From: J014 sp964486055 | GTDB lineage: Bacteria > Acidobacteriota > Blastocatellia > Pyrinomonadales > Pyrinomonadaceae | Reading direction: 5' to 3' | Assembly (NCBI GenBank): GCA_964486055.1 | Contig: CAZALE010000006.1 | Span: forward strand, 1 to 64,000 | DNA length: 64,000 nt | Shown: positions 43,395-51,842 of the stretch, one piece after another | Layout of the letters: the number at the start of each line of letters is the position of its first letter | How positions within the stretch are numbered: position 1 is the first letter of the stretch | Position numbers and translations under genes: made by a program | The notes under the pieces: model-generated | What the model was told of the DNA's origin: nothing | Database searches by the model: none | The model's input: the letters and a program-made list of their open reading frames with translations, nothing else

Positions 43395-43727
43395 TCATTC
43401 CGCAGGTCTAGGTCCTGGATCGATACCTTTTACACTAGCCTGATTTATCACCTTAATATGCATGTCTCCAGTGACATGAATTTGACAGGAGAGGCGCGTT
43501 TTTTCGTTAACATCGGATTTTAAAGCTAAGATATTTTTCTCAGCCTCGCCCATTGGTTCAACTTCACCATCTAGCACTTCAACTCTACATGTTGTACAAC
43601 GGGCGTTTCCACCGCAGCGGTGTAATATATCTACGCCATTATCTTCGAGGCATAGAACAAGTTTTCTTCCAGATTCAGCCTCAAATTTTACTGTTCCTTG
43701 AGCTGTCTCTGCTGTTATCGTTGGCAT
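43395..43727 (-). CDS. Plant-type [2Fe-2S] ferredoxin
   Basis: This 110-residue protein has four cluster ligands, Cys38, Cys44, Cys47 and Cys81 (HRCGGNARCTTCRVEV, TRLSCQ), in the plant/adrenodoxin-type pattern. The extended tail ends PGPRPAE. It could pass electrons to oxygenases or other enzymes, but no reductase is adjacent. It lies downstream of truA on the same strand with a 106-base gap, so it may be transcribed alone. Confidence 0.92.
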   Translation of the reverse strand: MPTITAETAQGTVKFEAESGRKLVLCLEDNGVDILHRCGGNARCTTCRVEVLDGEVEPMGEAEKNILALKSDVNEKTRLSCQIHVTGDMHIKVINQASVKGIDPGPRPAE

Positions 43728-43833
43728 AATTTCGATCTCTCATTAGTGAATTTGATTTAAGATTTGATTTTGCAGAAATCAGTAAAAAAAGCAAGTCTAG
43801 ATGAGCTAGTTGAGCTTATGAGTCTTACTGATT

Positions 43834-44619
43834 TTATTGGATCGGGATGATAGCTCTTCTTGCATTCGGAGGTTTATCCCCCTCATACAAAACTTTTTCA
43901 AGAAACAGCCCTGAAGATGGGGCTGTGAATTTAGCGACGGATTTTGGCTCAAGTAAAAGATTCTGGAAATTTTGGATAGAGAGGTTTCCGCGTCCCACTT
44001 CAACAAGAGATCCCACTAATCTCCTAACCATTTTCCATAAAAAATGGCTTGCGCCGATGCGAAAGCAGATTAAACTTCCATCCGTAAATATCTCAGAGTG
44101 TTCGACGACGACAAGAGGCGACTGTCCTTTTTCTACATCGGAAAAGGCAGAGAAGTCGTGCTTTCCTATCAGGAATGACGAGGCTTGTTTCATTTTTTGG
44201 ACATTTAGTTTATCCTTGATCCACCAAACGAAGTGTTTACCAAGAGCTGTGCGACGAGTTGAAATTTGATACAGATAGTATCTGGAAATCGCATCGTGCC
44301 TTGCATGAAAGTTTGCAGGTGCATTCTCTACTTTCAGGAGATTAATGTCGTAGGGCAGCAGGTCATTGAATGCTATTAGAATATCCGAGGGCTTGAGATT
44401 TTTTTGGAGTTTCCTGACTCTTAAATGAGCCACTTGACATAATGCATGCACGCCAGCATCAGTTCTTCCAGATCCGCCAATCTCTATTTTTTCGGATGAG
44501 TTAAAAATTTGTCTTGCTACTTTCAGTAATTCTCCTTGAACTGTTCTGGCATTTTGTTGAATCTGCCATCCGTGATAACGGGTGCCCTTGTATTCAATCT
44601 CTAATTTCCATGTCGGCAT
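43834..44619 (-). CDS. truA: tRNA pseudouridine(38-40) synthase TruA
   Basis: TruA (261 residues) makes pseudouridine at positions 38-40 of tRNA. The catalytic Asp54 is in GSGRTDAGVHALCQVAH. YKGTRYHGWQIQ and the C-terminal FLWKMVRRLVGSLVEVG segment are typical. It follows lepB by 13 bases in a tight rnc-lepB-truA series. Confidence 0.96.
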   Translation of the reverse strand: MPTWKLEIEYKGTRYHGWQIQQNARTVQGELLKVARQIFNSSEKIEIGGSGRTDAGVHALCQVAHLRVRKLQKNLKPSDILIAFNDLLPYDINLLKVENAPANFHARHDAISRYYLYQISTRRTALGKHFVWWIKDKLNVQKMKQASSFLIGKHDFSAFSDVEKGQSPLVVVEHSEIFTDGSLICFRIGASHFLWKMVRRLVGSLVEVGRGNLSIQNFQNLLLEPKSVAKFTAPSSGLFLEKVLYEGDKPPNARRAIIPIQ

Positions 44620-44632
44620 AAAGATACGAGGG

Positions 44633-45445
44633 TCATCTTATTGGTTTACCGATTCTCTCGAGTCTTGGATGTAACAAGCATCCAAGTACTGATTCAGCGG
44701 CTGCCCTTTTATCACATGACCAATAAACAAACATTGCTTTGCCTATGATCAGATCACGATGCACTGGTCCCCAGAACCTGCTATCTTCGCTGTTATCACG
44801 ACTATCTCCCATGACAAAATAACTATCCTCAGGCACTTTTATGATTTTACCAGGCACTCCAAAATTCATTCGAGGATCTATTACAGATTTACCTTTTTTT
44901 ACTCTTTCCATTGATTCGGTTGAGTAATATACGTTCCATTTTTGATTTGATTGTAACGGTTCTTCGGATTTTACTTGAAGGGCAGACTTATCGTCCTCGA
45001 AGTTGTTCGTATCCTCCGGTAGATCTGCAATTATTCTATGCTCAGGTAGTGGCTCACCATTGATGTAAACCATGTTGTCTCGGAATTCAACTGTTTCGCC
45101 AGGAAGAGCTATGACTCTTTTCACATAATTTACTTGATATGCAACCAGCCCACGGCGCTTGTCGCTCAGTGGATCTAACTTATTTCCTGGGTATTTGAAG
45201 ACGATTATATCCCCTCTTTGAATATCTCTCTGAGGTAAAAATGGTAGAGGCTTGCCGCCGGGAGGAAATATAAACTTGTTGACTAAAAGGTAATCACCAA
45301 TGAGAATAGTGTTTTGCATTGATCCGGTGGGAACGGTTACTGCTTGGACTATGAAAGTCATTCCAAAAAGGGCGATTATCAGCGTTTCAACGAAAGATTC
45401 AAAATACTCTCTCAGAACGTTTTTCTCATTAAACTCTTTTTCCAT
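44633..45445 (-). CDS. lepB: Signal peptidase I
   Basis: LepB (270 residues) removes signal peptides from exported proteins. One membrane helix (about 19-37) anchors the catalytic part. Ser42 (VPTGSMQNTIL) and Lys109 (NYVKRVIALPGE) form the catalytic dyad. GDYLLVNKF and VMGDSRDNSEDSRFWG are the other conserved boxes. It overlaps closely with rnc (4-base gap). Confidence 0.96.
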   Translation of the reverse strand: MEKEFNEKNVLREYFESFVETLIIALFGMTFIVQAVTVPTGSMQNTILIGDYLLVNKFIFPPGGKPLPFLPQRDIQRGDIIVFKYPGNKLDPLSDKRRGLVAYQVNYVKRVIALPGETVEFRDNMVYINGEPLPEHRIIADLPEDTNNFEDDKSALQVKSEEPLQSNQKWNVYYSTESMERVKKGKSVIDPRMNFGVPGKIIKVPEDSYFVMGDSRDNSEDSRFWGPVHRDLIIGKAMFVYWSCDKRAAAESVLGCLLHPRLERIGKPIR

Positions 45446-45449
45446 AGAA

Positions 45450-46169
45450 CTACTCAGTTTCTTGTTTTATTTTTTCTAATGCTATGTTCGCTGCCATCAT
45501 CTCAGCTTTTTTCCTAGAAGATCCTTTACCCACAGCTTTTCCGGTATCCCAGCTTACCTCTACATAAAATGTAGGTTTGTGCGGTGGCCCTAGTACCTCA
45601 ACTATGCGATACTTAGGAGCCTCTCGCTTTCGTGATTGTAAAAATTCCTGCAGAAGTGTTTTATAGTCAAGAGATGCTTCTGGTGTAACCTTGCTAAGCT
45701 CGTCTGCGAAGGTTTTACGGACAAAATTTCGAGCAGTTATATAACCCGAATCTAAGAAAATAGCTCCAATTACCGCCTCGAAGCAATCAGCTAACAAGCT
45801 CTTTTTCTTTCTGCCTCCTGTTTTTTCTTCCCCGCGACTTATACGAATATAATCGCCTAGTTTCAGCTTTTCTGCAACTTTAGCGATAACAGAGGCACTA
45901 GTCAGATAATGTTTCATTAAAGTGAGCTCACCCTCACTCGCATCTTCGTATTTTTCATGCAAGGCTTCTACGATGGAGAGACCTAAAACGGCGTCCCCTA
46001 GGAATTCTAAAAGCTCATTGTGTTGTTTTCTGATATCAACATCTGCCGATGACTTAGGCTTATTTTCATAAGCCCAAGAGCGATGTGTCAGGGCGCGTCT
46101 TAGAAGCTCCTTGTCCCTGAATTCATGCCCTAAGATTTTTTCTACTGAAGCCAGATTAATCCCGGTCAT
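45450..46169 (-). CDS. rnc: Ribonuclease III
   Basis: RNase III (239 residues) cuts double-stranded RNA in rRNA and mRNA maturation. The signature HNELLEFLGDAVLGL is at about 50-63, DCFEAVIGAIFLDSGY holds the second acidic pair, and a double-stranded RNA-binding domain occupies about 165-235 (DYKTLLQEFLQSRKR, GKGSSRKKAEMMAAN). It is the first gene of the rnc-lepB-truA operon, an order widely seen in part. Confidence 0.97.
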   Translation of the reverse strand: MTGINLASVEKILGHEFRDKELLRRALTHRSWAYENKPKSSADVDIRKQHNELLEFLGDAVLGLSIVEALHEKYEDASEGELTLMKHYLTSASVIAKVAEKLKLGDYIRISRGEEKTGGRKKKSLLADCFEAVIGAIFLDSGYITARNFVRKTFADELSKVTPEASLDYKTLLQEFLQSRKREAPKYRIVEVLGPPHKPTFYVEVSWDTGKAVGKGSSRKKAEMMAANIALEKIKQETE

Positions 46170-46171
46170 AT

Positions 46172-46209
46172 GAAAATGAAAAGAAAGCCGATATAATTCG
46201 GCTTTCTTT
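46172..46209 (-). terminator. Rho-independent terminator between the secreted protein gene and rnc
   Basis: A perfect 12-bp stem (46180-46191 with 46198-46209), a 6-base loop and a T-rich minus-strand tail end transcription from the gene at 46236. The rnc operon therefore needs its own promoter. Confidence 0.85.
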
Positions 46210-46235
46210 ATACGTTTTGATCGGCATCAAGACTT

Positions 46236-47483
46236 CTAACTTCGTTTTCTCTTTGCAGTGGATTTTTTTACAGTTTTATTAGCCTGCGTTGAAGTGTTTT
46301 TATTAACTTGCTTGTCATCGCTAGCGGCTTTCTCATTTACAGACTTCATCTCCTCCAATGCAGGTTTTTGAGTAGATGTGCTCTTTGAGTCGGTAGTCTT
46401 CGAGTCTGAGGTTTGTGAGTCATTTATGGGCGTCACTGGTGTTGTTGGATCAGGCATTGGCTTGCTAACCAAAGATGCAATGTATTGATCTATTCCGTCA
46501 GTTTTACCATCGAATCGCACACTGTAGAGAATTTTGATGGTTTCATAAAGAGAGTTCTTATAAGCCTGATCAGACCCTGCATTTTCTCTGGCTCTGGCGT
46601 ATGCGTCCATCATCCTCTCAGCGTAGCCCTTCTGCAAACCTAAGATTTCTTTTGCTTTATCTATTAGTTGCTTTTTAGTTTCTTCATTGGTCTCTTCTTG
46701 TATTTTCTTTGCTATTTCGGTTCTTTCATCGTCTAAACGATTATATTCTTTCTTGTAAAAGTCGCCTATGGCTTGATATACATCGGCTCTTTTCCTAACG
46801 TTGGAGTTATACTGGATTGATTTGTATAAGTATGGAACTGCTTCTTTTTCCTTTCCTTGGTGATGATACATTATGTATCCTATTGTATAGTTCATCCATG
46901 CCAACGCATTTGTCTTTCCATCCGGAAATTCCTTAGTTTTATACACGTAGCTCCATAGGCCATATTCTTGTGATGGCGTATTGGCCTCTAGTTTAGCTAT
47001 GGCCTGTTTTGCATAGTCGAGGGTTTCATTGTTGTATTTCCTATTATTTGCAAGAGCTTGATCGAGTCCGATAGAGGCTAGAGTCAGTATAACATCAATT
47101 CCCCGCTGAAAATTTGGCTCTAAAGTTAAAATTTCCTTGCCGCTTACAAAAGCTTCATCTACATTGAGATTTTTTGGATCTTTTACAGCGTTATTGAATT
47201 TATTAATCGCCATTGAGAATCTGTAATTTTTCTCCATCCTTGGGAGTTGTTTTTTTACGAACTCAATGGGATCTTTGTAGGCTTCTTCAGAAGCACACTT
47301 TTCTATCAATGCCTTTCCAGAGTCAATTGCAAGCTTCAACTTGTTAAGATCATTACTTCTGTAATTCGGCACAAAGTTTGTGTTATAAAGTGTGTCACAT
47401 TCGCTTTCCTGGCCGAAAGCCAAAATAGAAAAGCTGAGTACGATAGCCGAGCAAAACGTTAAGAGTTTTGTTGTTTTATTCAT
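46236..47483 (-). CDS. Secreted TPR-like repeat protein with low-complexity tail
   Basis: The 415-residue protein has a signal peptide (MNKTTKLLTFCSAIVLSFS, cleavage after LAFGQ). Residues 25-340 are helical with TPR-like stretches (AWMNYTIGYIMYHHQGKEKE, KRADVYQAIGDFYKKEYNRL). After about 340 it turns disordered, rich in Ser, Thr and Lys, and ends KKSTAKRKRS. It is exported but has no lipobox. It may be a scaffold at the cell surface or periplasm. I do not recognise a named family. It is monocistronic. Confidence 0.75.
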   Translation of the reverse strand: MNKTTKLLTFCSAIVLSFSILAFGQESECDTLYNTNFVPNYRSNDLNKLKLAIDSGKALIEKCASEEAYKDPIEFVKKQLPRMEKNYRFSMAINKFNNAVKDPKNLNVDEAFVSGKEILTLEPNFQRGIDVILTLASIGLDQALANNRKYNNETLDYAKQAIAKLEANTPSQEYGLWSYVYKTKEFPDGKTNALAWMNYTIGYIMYHHQGKEKEAVPYLYKSIQYNSNVRKRADVYQAIGDFYKKEYNRLDDERTEIAKKIQEETNEETKKQLIDKAKEILGLQKGYAERMMDAYARARENAGSDQAYKNSLYETIKILYSVRFDGKTDGIDQYIASLVSKPMPDPTTPVTPINDSQTSDSKTTDSKSTSTQKPALEEMKSVNEKAASDDKQVNKNTSTQANKTVKKSTAKRKRS

Positions 47484-47736
47484 TTTAAAGAATCATCCTC
47501 CACCTTTTCCTTTTTTCTTGCTTACCGCGGATTCTCTTTTTCAGACTCCGAAGTCAAGCAGTGCATAAGATGTTTTATAGAAATGCAGTGTTTGCTAGTT
47601 TTCATTAGCTAGCGATCAGAAAAAAATAATCACGCAAACTGCCTTGACGTGTCAAGATCATCAAACCAAATTTTTGCTTAGATTCTATCTTAATTTTCAA
47701 ATCTAGTAAAACCAATAGATCTGTAGGTTGGATTAG

Positions 47737-48501
47737 TTAAGTTTCTTTCTCGCGTACTAACTTTACGGAGTAACCGTATAGATCGCTTCTGTAAAGTGAA
47801 TGAACATATTCGACTGGTTTTTCTCCTTCTGCGTAGACGGTGCGCTCTATTGATAACAATGCTGTTCCAATCCGCACCTCTAGGAGTTGTGCGACGTAAG
47901 GGTCTGCAAGTTCTGCACGAATTTCCTGCAGTGCGCTTTCTAATCTGTATCCAAGTTTATTTTCGATGATATTTAGAAGAGCCCCACTGGATAGCTCTGA
48001 CATAGTGAGTGATGAACCTATTTCCTCAGGTAAATAGTTGACGATAAGCCCGAAGGGTTTTCCTTCATTCATTCTCAGTCGTTTAAGGCGATATATGGTA
48101 GTTCCGGTCTTTATCTTCAATAATTCAGCCTCATGTTGATCTGCTTGAATTTTATTCATTTCAAGGACTTTAACAGGAGTATCCATTCCCATCTCAATTA
48201 ACTCATCGAGTGATCCTGTGAGGTGGATAATACCCGAAAACTTTCTGCGTTTCATCTTACGGGCTGCAACAACTGTACCTCTTCCCTGCTTTCTTTCGAT
48301 TAATCCTTCATCGGCTAAGGCCTGAAGGGCTTGCCGGACTGTTATACGAGAAACACCATATTGCTCAATTAGCTCTAATTCCGTCGGAATTCTTTCACCA
48401 GGACCGAACTCGCCTGAGGCTATTCTCTCCCTTAAAACGTTTTCGAGTTGATAATATAGCGGAATTCTCGAGTTGGCAAAAACTCTTTTTGGCTTTGGCA
48501 T
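47737..48501 (-). CDS. GntR/HutC-family transcription regulator with UTRA domain
   Basis: The 254-residue regulator has an N-terminal winged helix (IPLYYQLENVLRERIASGEF, GERIPTELELIEQYGVSRIT, RKQGRGTVVA). A UTRA ligand-binding domain occupies about 95-245 (IYRLKRLRMNEGKPFGL, YVHSLYRSDLYGYSVKL). HutC-type regulators usually sense a catabolite of the genes they control. The cupin gene and a small gene upstream on the same strand are likely targets or partners. The gap between the cupin stop and this start is 84 bases. Confidence 0.93.
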   Translation of the reverse strand: MPKPKRVFANSRIPLYYQLENVLRERIASGEFGPGERIPTELELIEQYGVSRITVRQALQALADEGLIERKQGRGTVVAARKMKRRKFSGIIHLTGSLDELIEMGMDTPVKVLEMNKIQADQHEAELLKIKTGTTIYRLKRLRMNEGKPFGLIVNYLPEEIGSSLTMSELSSGALLNIIENKLGYRLESALQEIRAELADPYVAQLLEVRIGTALLSIERTVYAEGEKPVEYVHSLYRSDLYGYSVKLVREKET

Positions 48502-48585
48502 ATTTTTTTAAATTTTTTGGACTTAAGATCCCAAATGAATTTTAAATCTTCTAGAACGTTTTTCCAAGCTTAGTTTTCATTCACT

Positions 48586-49548
48586 TTAGCTGTCCTCGTG
48601 AGAATGAGGTATACCGAGCTTATGCAGTTCACTGTGTATGTGGCTGTGAATTCGTTCGTTTTCTGATTCTAGGTTATGAATATCATCTGGATACTCGAAG
48701 TCTATGTGATTATGTCCGTGAGTCCATAGCCATTTGTGAAGCTCTGGTTTTTGTCTGATGAACCTTGCAGCGGCTCTGTGCGCATTTTCCTCGGGGGTTG
48801 AATAAGGATTCCAGTGGAAATGATTATGCAACTCTCCGTCGGTTCGTCCAAAACCTAATATTCCGTGCTCAGAATAAAAAGCTCCATGATTTATGTATGC
48901 TGGACGCCAAAAGTATCCGCCGGTTGGAAGATCGCCAAACTGCATCATCCAAGAGGTTCCCCAAATGTGATAGGCTTCCTCGGCGCAATCATGATAGGAA
49001 ATATTGTCTTGTCGGAATCCGGGAGTCATTGTATAAAGAAATGTCATTGCGTGGGTTTTATGATCGAATCTTAGCAATTTTAACAAACACCCTGAGGCTG
49101 TTCTGGGAAATAAGGTTGGCACCTCCCAGGATAGTCCTTCATAAGCTTGTACTTGAATTAGTTCTGAGCGATTTGCACCGGGCATATCCTCATCTGATTC
49201 AACCAAGTGAGGCTCGGTATCGTTATACATGACTAATGCGAAGCAGCCGGTTTCAGTAGAGAAGGACGGCATTGAGACTCCGCGAGGAATAAATAAATAC
49301 TCTCCTTTATGACATAATTTATCACCAATCCTCATAGTTCCGTCCATGATAAAAATCTCCAGGTCCGAATAGCAAACAGAAGGTGGCTGTCTGTAACCAG
49401 CATCCCATTGAACAGACATAGTACATGCCCCTGTATCCTCATCCATTGAGAGCATTTTATAGTTGTATCCGGGTGGAATACCCTTTAGATCAAGTCGCTT
49501 GAATGAAATATCTCTATCAACAAACGGTTCGATATGTGGTCTTGCCAT
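48586..49548 (-). CDS. DUF4437-type double-cupin protein
   Basis: The 320-residue protein looks like two cupin domains. The first is around SDLEIFIMDGTMRIGDKLC and KGEYLFIPRGVSMP; the second is around YHDCAEEAYHIWGTSW and FWRPAYINHGAFYSEHG. The C-terminus is rich in His (ELHNHFHWNPY, WTHGHNHIDFEYP, RIHSHIHSELHK), suggesting metal binding. The family assignment is by general resemblance and no reaction can be named. It sits between an 89-residue protein gene (44 bases upstream) and the GntR gene. Confidence 0.65.
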   Translation of the reverse strand: MARPHIEPFVDRDISFKRLDLKGIPPGYNYKMLSMDEDTGACTMSVQWDAGYRQPPSVCYSDLEIFIMDGTMRIGDKLCHKGEYLFIPRGVSMPSFSTETGCFALVMYNDTEPHLVESDEDMPGANRSELIQVQAYEGLSWEVPTLFPRTASGCLLKLLRFDHKTHAMTFLYTMTPGFRQDNISYHDCAEEAYHIWGTSWMMQFGDLPTGGYFWRPAYINHGAFYSEHGILGFGRTDGELHNHFHWNPYSTPEENAHRAAARFIRQKPELHKWLWTHGHNHIDFEYPDDIHNLESENERIHSHIHSELHKLGIPHSHEDS

Positions 49549-49592
49549 ATTTCCTCACTTTTTTGTCAATCTTAATGGGTTTTCAAAATGCC

Positions 49593-49862
49593 TTAATAGA
49601 CGACGCGATGGTCTCTATCTGGTTTTGGATAAATCTCTTCGGGCTTGATGATTCGTTTCAGATCTCCATGCCAGTTAAAACCTGTAGTTTGAATTCTTTG
49701 TTCAAACTCCCTATACCATTTTTCCCTTTGCTCTGCCATTTTTACATTCATTTCATATGCTATTTTTTCGTATTTTCTCCTCTGCTCCTCGATTTCTCGT
49801 TTCATCCATTCCTCAACTTCTGGACTTCTAGCCGGTTTTTGTTTAAGAATCGCTTTCGACAT
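49593..49862 (-). CDS. Small charged protein in the GntR/cupin group
   Basis: This 89-residue protein has no recognised family. It is one long charged helix (residues 13-55, EEWMKREIEEQRRKYEKIA) followed by NWHGDLKRIIKPEEIYPKP. A purine-rich GGAGGTG lies about 13 bases before ATG, a little far. Position, strand and spacing put it in a group with the cupin gene. It could be a subunit or adaptor of that protein. Confidence 0.6.
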   Translation of the reverse strand: MSKAILKQKPARSPEVEEWMKREIEEQRRKYEKIAYEMNVKMAEQREKWYREFEQRIQTTGFNWHGDLKRIIKPEEIYPKPDRDHRVVY

Positions 49863-49954
49863 AAGATGAATCGCACCTCCAGCTCCTTATTGAACATAAC
49901 ATAAAATTTGATATAAGTCTAGGACAAATTCGAAACTGATGTTGTTGAGTCAAA

Positions 49955-49984
49955 TTGTTTTAAGTGGCTTCGATAAAGTATGCT
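49955..49984 (+). promoter_or_regulatory. Promoter placed for a leaderless glycosyltransferase mRNA
   Basis: TTGTTT (49955-49960), 18 bases and TATGCT (49979-49984) lie 6 bases before ATG 49991. This spacing supports ATG 49991 over an in-frame GTG at 49964. Confidence 0.4.
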
Positions 49985-49990
49985 TTTTTG

Positions 49991-51043
49991 ATGAGAGTTG
50001 TTATAACTGCTCCGAGTCTCGATGAATCTAAAAATGTCAGCGGGATATCCACTGTTGTAAGTCAGATACTAAAAGCTGAGCACGTTGATTATGTCCATTT
50101 CGTTGCTGGTAAGAGCGATGATGAGAGGAGAAATTTAGAATGGTTGTGCCGGCAGCTAGTTTTACCGATTCGCTTTTACAGAGCAATAAAAAAAGCAGAC
50201 ATAGTGCATGTGAATACGGCCCTGAATCCTCTTTCAATTTTTCGTGACTTAGTTCTAGCTAAAATCGCTAAATATTTCAGAAAGCCGGTAATTATTCATG
50301 TTCACGGCGGTAGATATTTAGTAGAAGAGTTCAGAAGCAGTTTTTTGAAAACTTTAGCGCATGGAATGCTCGTAGCTGCGGATTTGGTTTTAGTTTTAAG
50401 TGATACGGAAAGAGAATTTTTATTGAATCGCTGGGATGATTTGAAAATAGGAGTTTTAAGAAACGCGGTATCCTCTGATGAGTTCACGGTTGGTTGTAAG
50501 TTAAGTAATTCAATAGTTTTCATGGGTAGAATGCACGAATCGAAAGGTTTAGAGGAATTAACGGAAGCTTTTAAATCACTAAAGAATGAGAATTTTCTTT
50601 TTCATGTTTATGGGAATGGTCCCATGCGTGAATTATTCATTCGAGAAATGAGAGGTATTTTGGGGGAGAAATTTTATTACGGTGGAATTGTGTCAGGATC
50701 AGAAAAAATGAAAATTTTATCTGAGGCAGATATAGTTGTTCTACCATCGCGCTATGGTGAGGGGTTGCCGATGGTTTTGCTGGAGGCAATGGCCTCGGGA
50801 TGCATTGTGATAGCATCGAGAATAGCCTCTATTGTCGAACTAATCGAGGATGGAGTAAACGGTTTTTTGATAGAACCTCGGGATGTCAATAATTTAATAG
50901 AAAAGCTAAACTTCGCTCTGGAAGCTGACGAATCGGAGAAATTGAGAATCCGACACAATGCGAGGAGAACCATAGAATTGAGATATGATTTAAGAGGCTA
51001 CTTGCAGCGTCTAGAGGAATTCTATCGACGGGTGTTGAAATGA
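49991..51043 (+). CDS. Family 4 glycosyltransferase
   Basis: The 350-residue protein is a GT-B fold transferase. The N-terminal half has VVITAPSLDES, VSGISTVV and IIHVHGGRYLVEEF. The C-terminal half has VFMGRMHESKGLEEL and the nucleotide-sugar-binding VLPSRYGEGLPMVLLEAMA with the EX7E pattern. It should add sugars to a polysaccharide or lipid carrier. The WecG/TagA gene overlaps it by 4 bases (ATGA), so the two act in one pathway. Confidence 0.9.
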   Translation: MRVVITAPSLDESKNVSGISTVVSQILKAEHVDYVHFVAGKSDDERRNLEWLCRQLVLPIRFYRAIKKADIVHVNTALNPLSIFRDLVLAKIAKYFRKPVIIHVHGGRYLVEEFRSSFLKTLAHGMLVAADLVLVLSDTEREFLLNRWDDLKIGVLRNAVSSDEFTVGCKLSNSIVFMGRMHESKGLEELTEAFKSLKNENFLFHVYGNGPMRELFIREMRGILGEKFYYGGIVSGSEKMKILSEADIVVLPSRYGEGLPMVLLEAMASGCIVIASRIASIVELIEDGVNGFLIEPRDVNNLIEKLNFALEADESEKLRIRHNARRTIELRYDLRGYLQRLEEFYRRVLK

Positions 51044-51792
51044 GAAAAATCAGGGTTTTAAGCTTGTTGCCTAACGTAACATCATTGGAGGAGTTGATTG
51101 ATGAAGTTGAGCGCTTAATCAGTCGAGGTTGCGGTGGTTATGTTTGTTTTTCTACGGTTCACATGGTGATGGAGGCCTACGATAATCCAGAGTTTGCGAA
51201 GATAGTAAACGCTGCTGATTATATAGTAACAGACGGGATGCCGCTCGTTTGGATGCAAAAACTCCAAGGAGCTCGCGCTGCCTCGAGAGTAAGAGCTAAT
51301 GATGCGATGATCGCGCTATGCCGATATGCGGAGCAAAAGGGATTCTCGGTGGGGTTTTACGGGAGCTCTGATAAAGTTATAAAAGCGATCAGGGCACGTG
51401 CTATTAGAGATTTTCCCCGGTTGCGTATTGTTTACAGTTTTTCTCCGCCCTTTCGTCAGCTAACCAAGGAAGAAGATGAAGAGATCGTAGAAGAGATAAA
51501 TGCTGCTGCCCCAGATATTCTATTTGTAGGCTTAGGGTGTCCGAAGCAAGAGAGATGGATGGCAGCACACAAGGATAGAGTAAAGAGCGTAATGCTTGGT
51601 GTTGGGGCGTCTTTCGATTTTTTTGCTGGAAACGTCAAGGAATGTCCTGAATGGATTGGAAACGTCGGACTTGAATGGTTGTTTAGACTTTTGCAGGAGC
51701 CAAAAAGACTTTGGCGTAGATATCTAATACTCAACCCTCGCTTCTTATTGCTTGCATTAATTCAACTAACTGGCTTGAAAAAATTTATCTGA
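51040..51792 (+). CDS. WecG/TagA/CpsF family glycosyltransferase
   Basis: The 250-residue GT26 protein has YVCFSTVHMVMEAYDNPEF, DYIVTDGMPLVWMQKLQG, VGFYGSSDKVI and FVGLGCPKQERWMAAHK, all typical of the family. It transfers an acetylated mannosamine or similar sugar to a lipid-linked intermediate. It is translationally coupled to the GT4 gene. The polymer it serves cannot be identified, since no polymerase or flippase is in the window. Confidence 0.93.
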   Translation: MRKIRVLSLLPNVTSLEELIDEVERLISRGCGGYVCFSTVHMVMEAYDNPEFAKIVNAADYIVTDGMPLVWMQKLQGARAASRVRANDAMIALCRYAEQKGFSVGFYGSSDKVIKAIRARAIRDFPRLRIVYSFSPPFRQLTKEEDEEIVEEINAAAPDILFVGLGCPKQERWMAAHKDRVKSVMLGVGASFDFFAGNVKECPEWIGNVGLEWLFRLLQEPKRLWRRYLILNPRFLLLALIQLTGLKKFI

Positions 51793-51807
51793 ACGCAGAC
51801 GTTCTAG

Positions 51808-51836
51808 TTGCTTTTATCTAATAAGTTTCATAAATT
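51808..51836 (+). promoter_or_regulatory. Promoter placed for a leaderless aldehyde dehydrogenase mRNA
   Basis: TTGCTT (51808-51813), 17 bases and TAAATT (51831-51836) lie 6 bases before ATG 51843. No Shine-Dalgarno sequence is present. Confidence 0.45.
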
Positions 51837-51842
51837 GCAAGT

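Noticed and set aside
43847..44269. Plus-strand open frame over truA
   Set aside because: It is fully antisense to truA, which has intact catalytic motifs.
49503..49904. Plus-strand open frame of 133 codons over the small gene at 49593
   Set aside because: It is Phe/Leu-rich, as antisense frames of charged helices are, and has no ribosome site. The minus-strand gene fits the local operon better.
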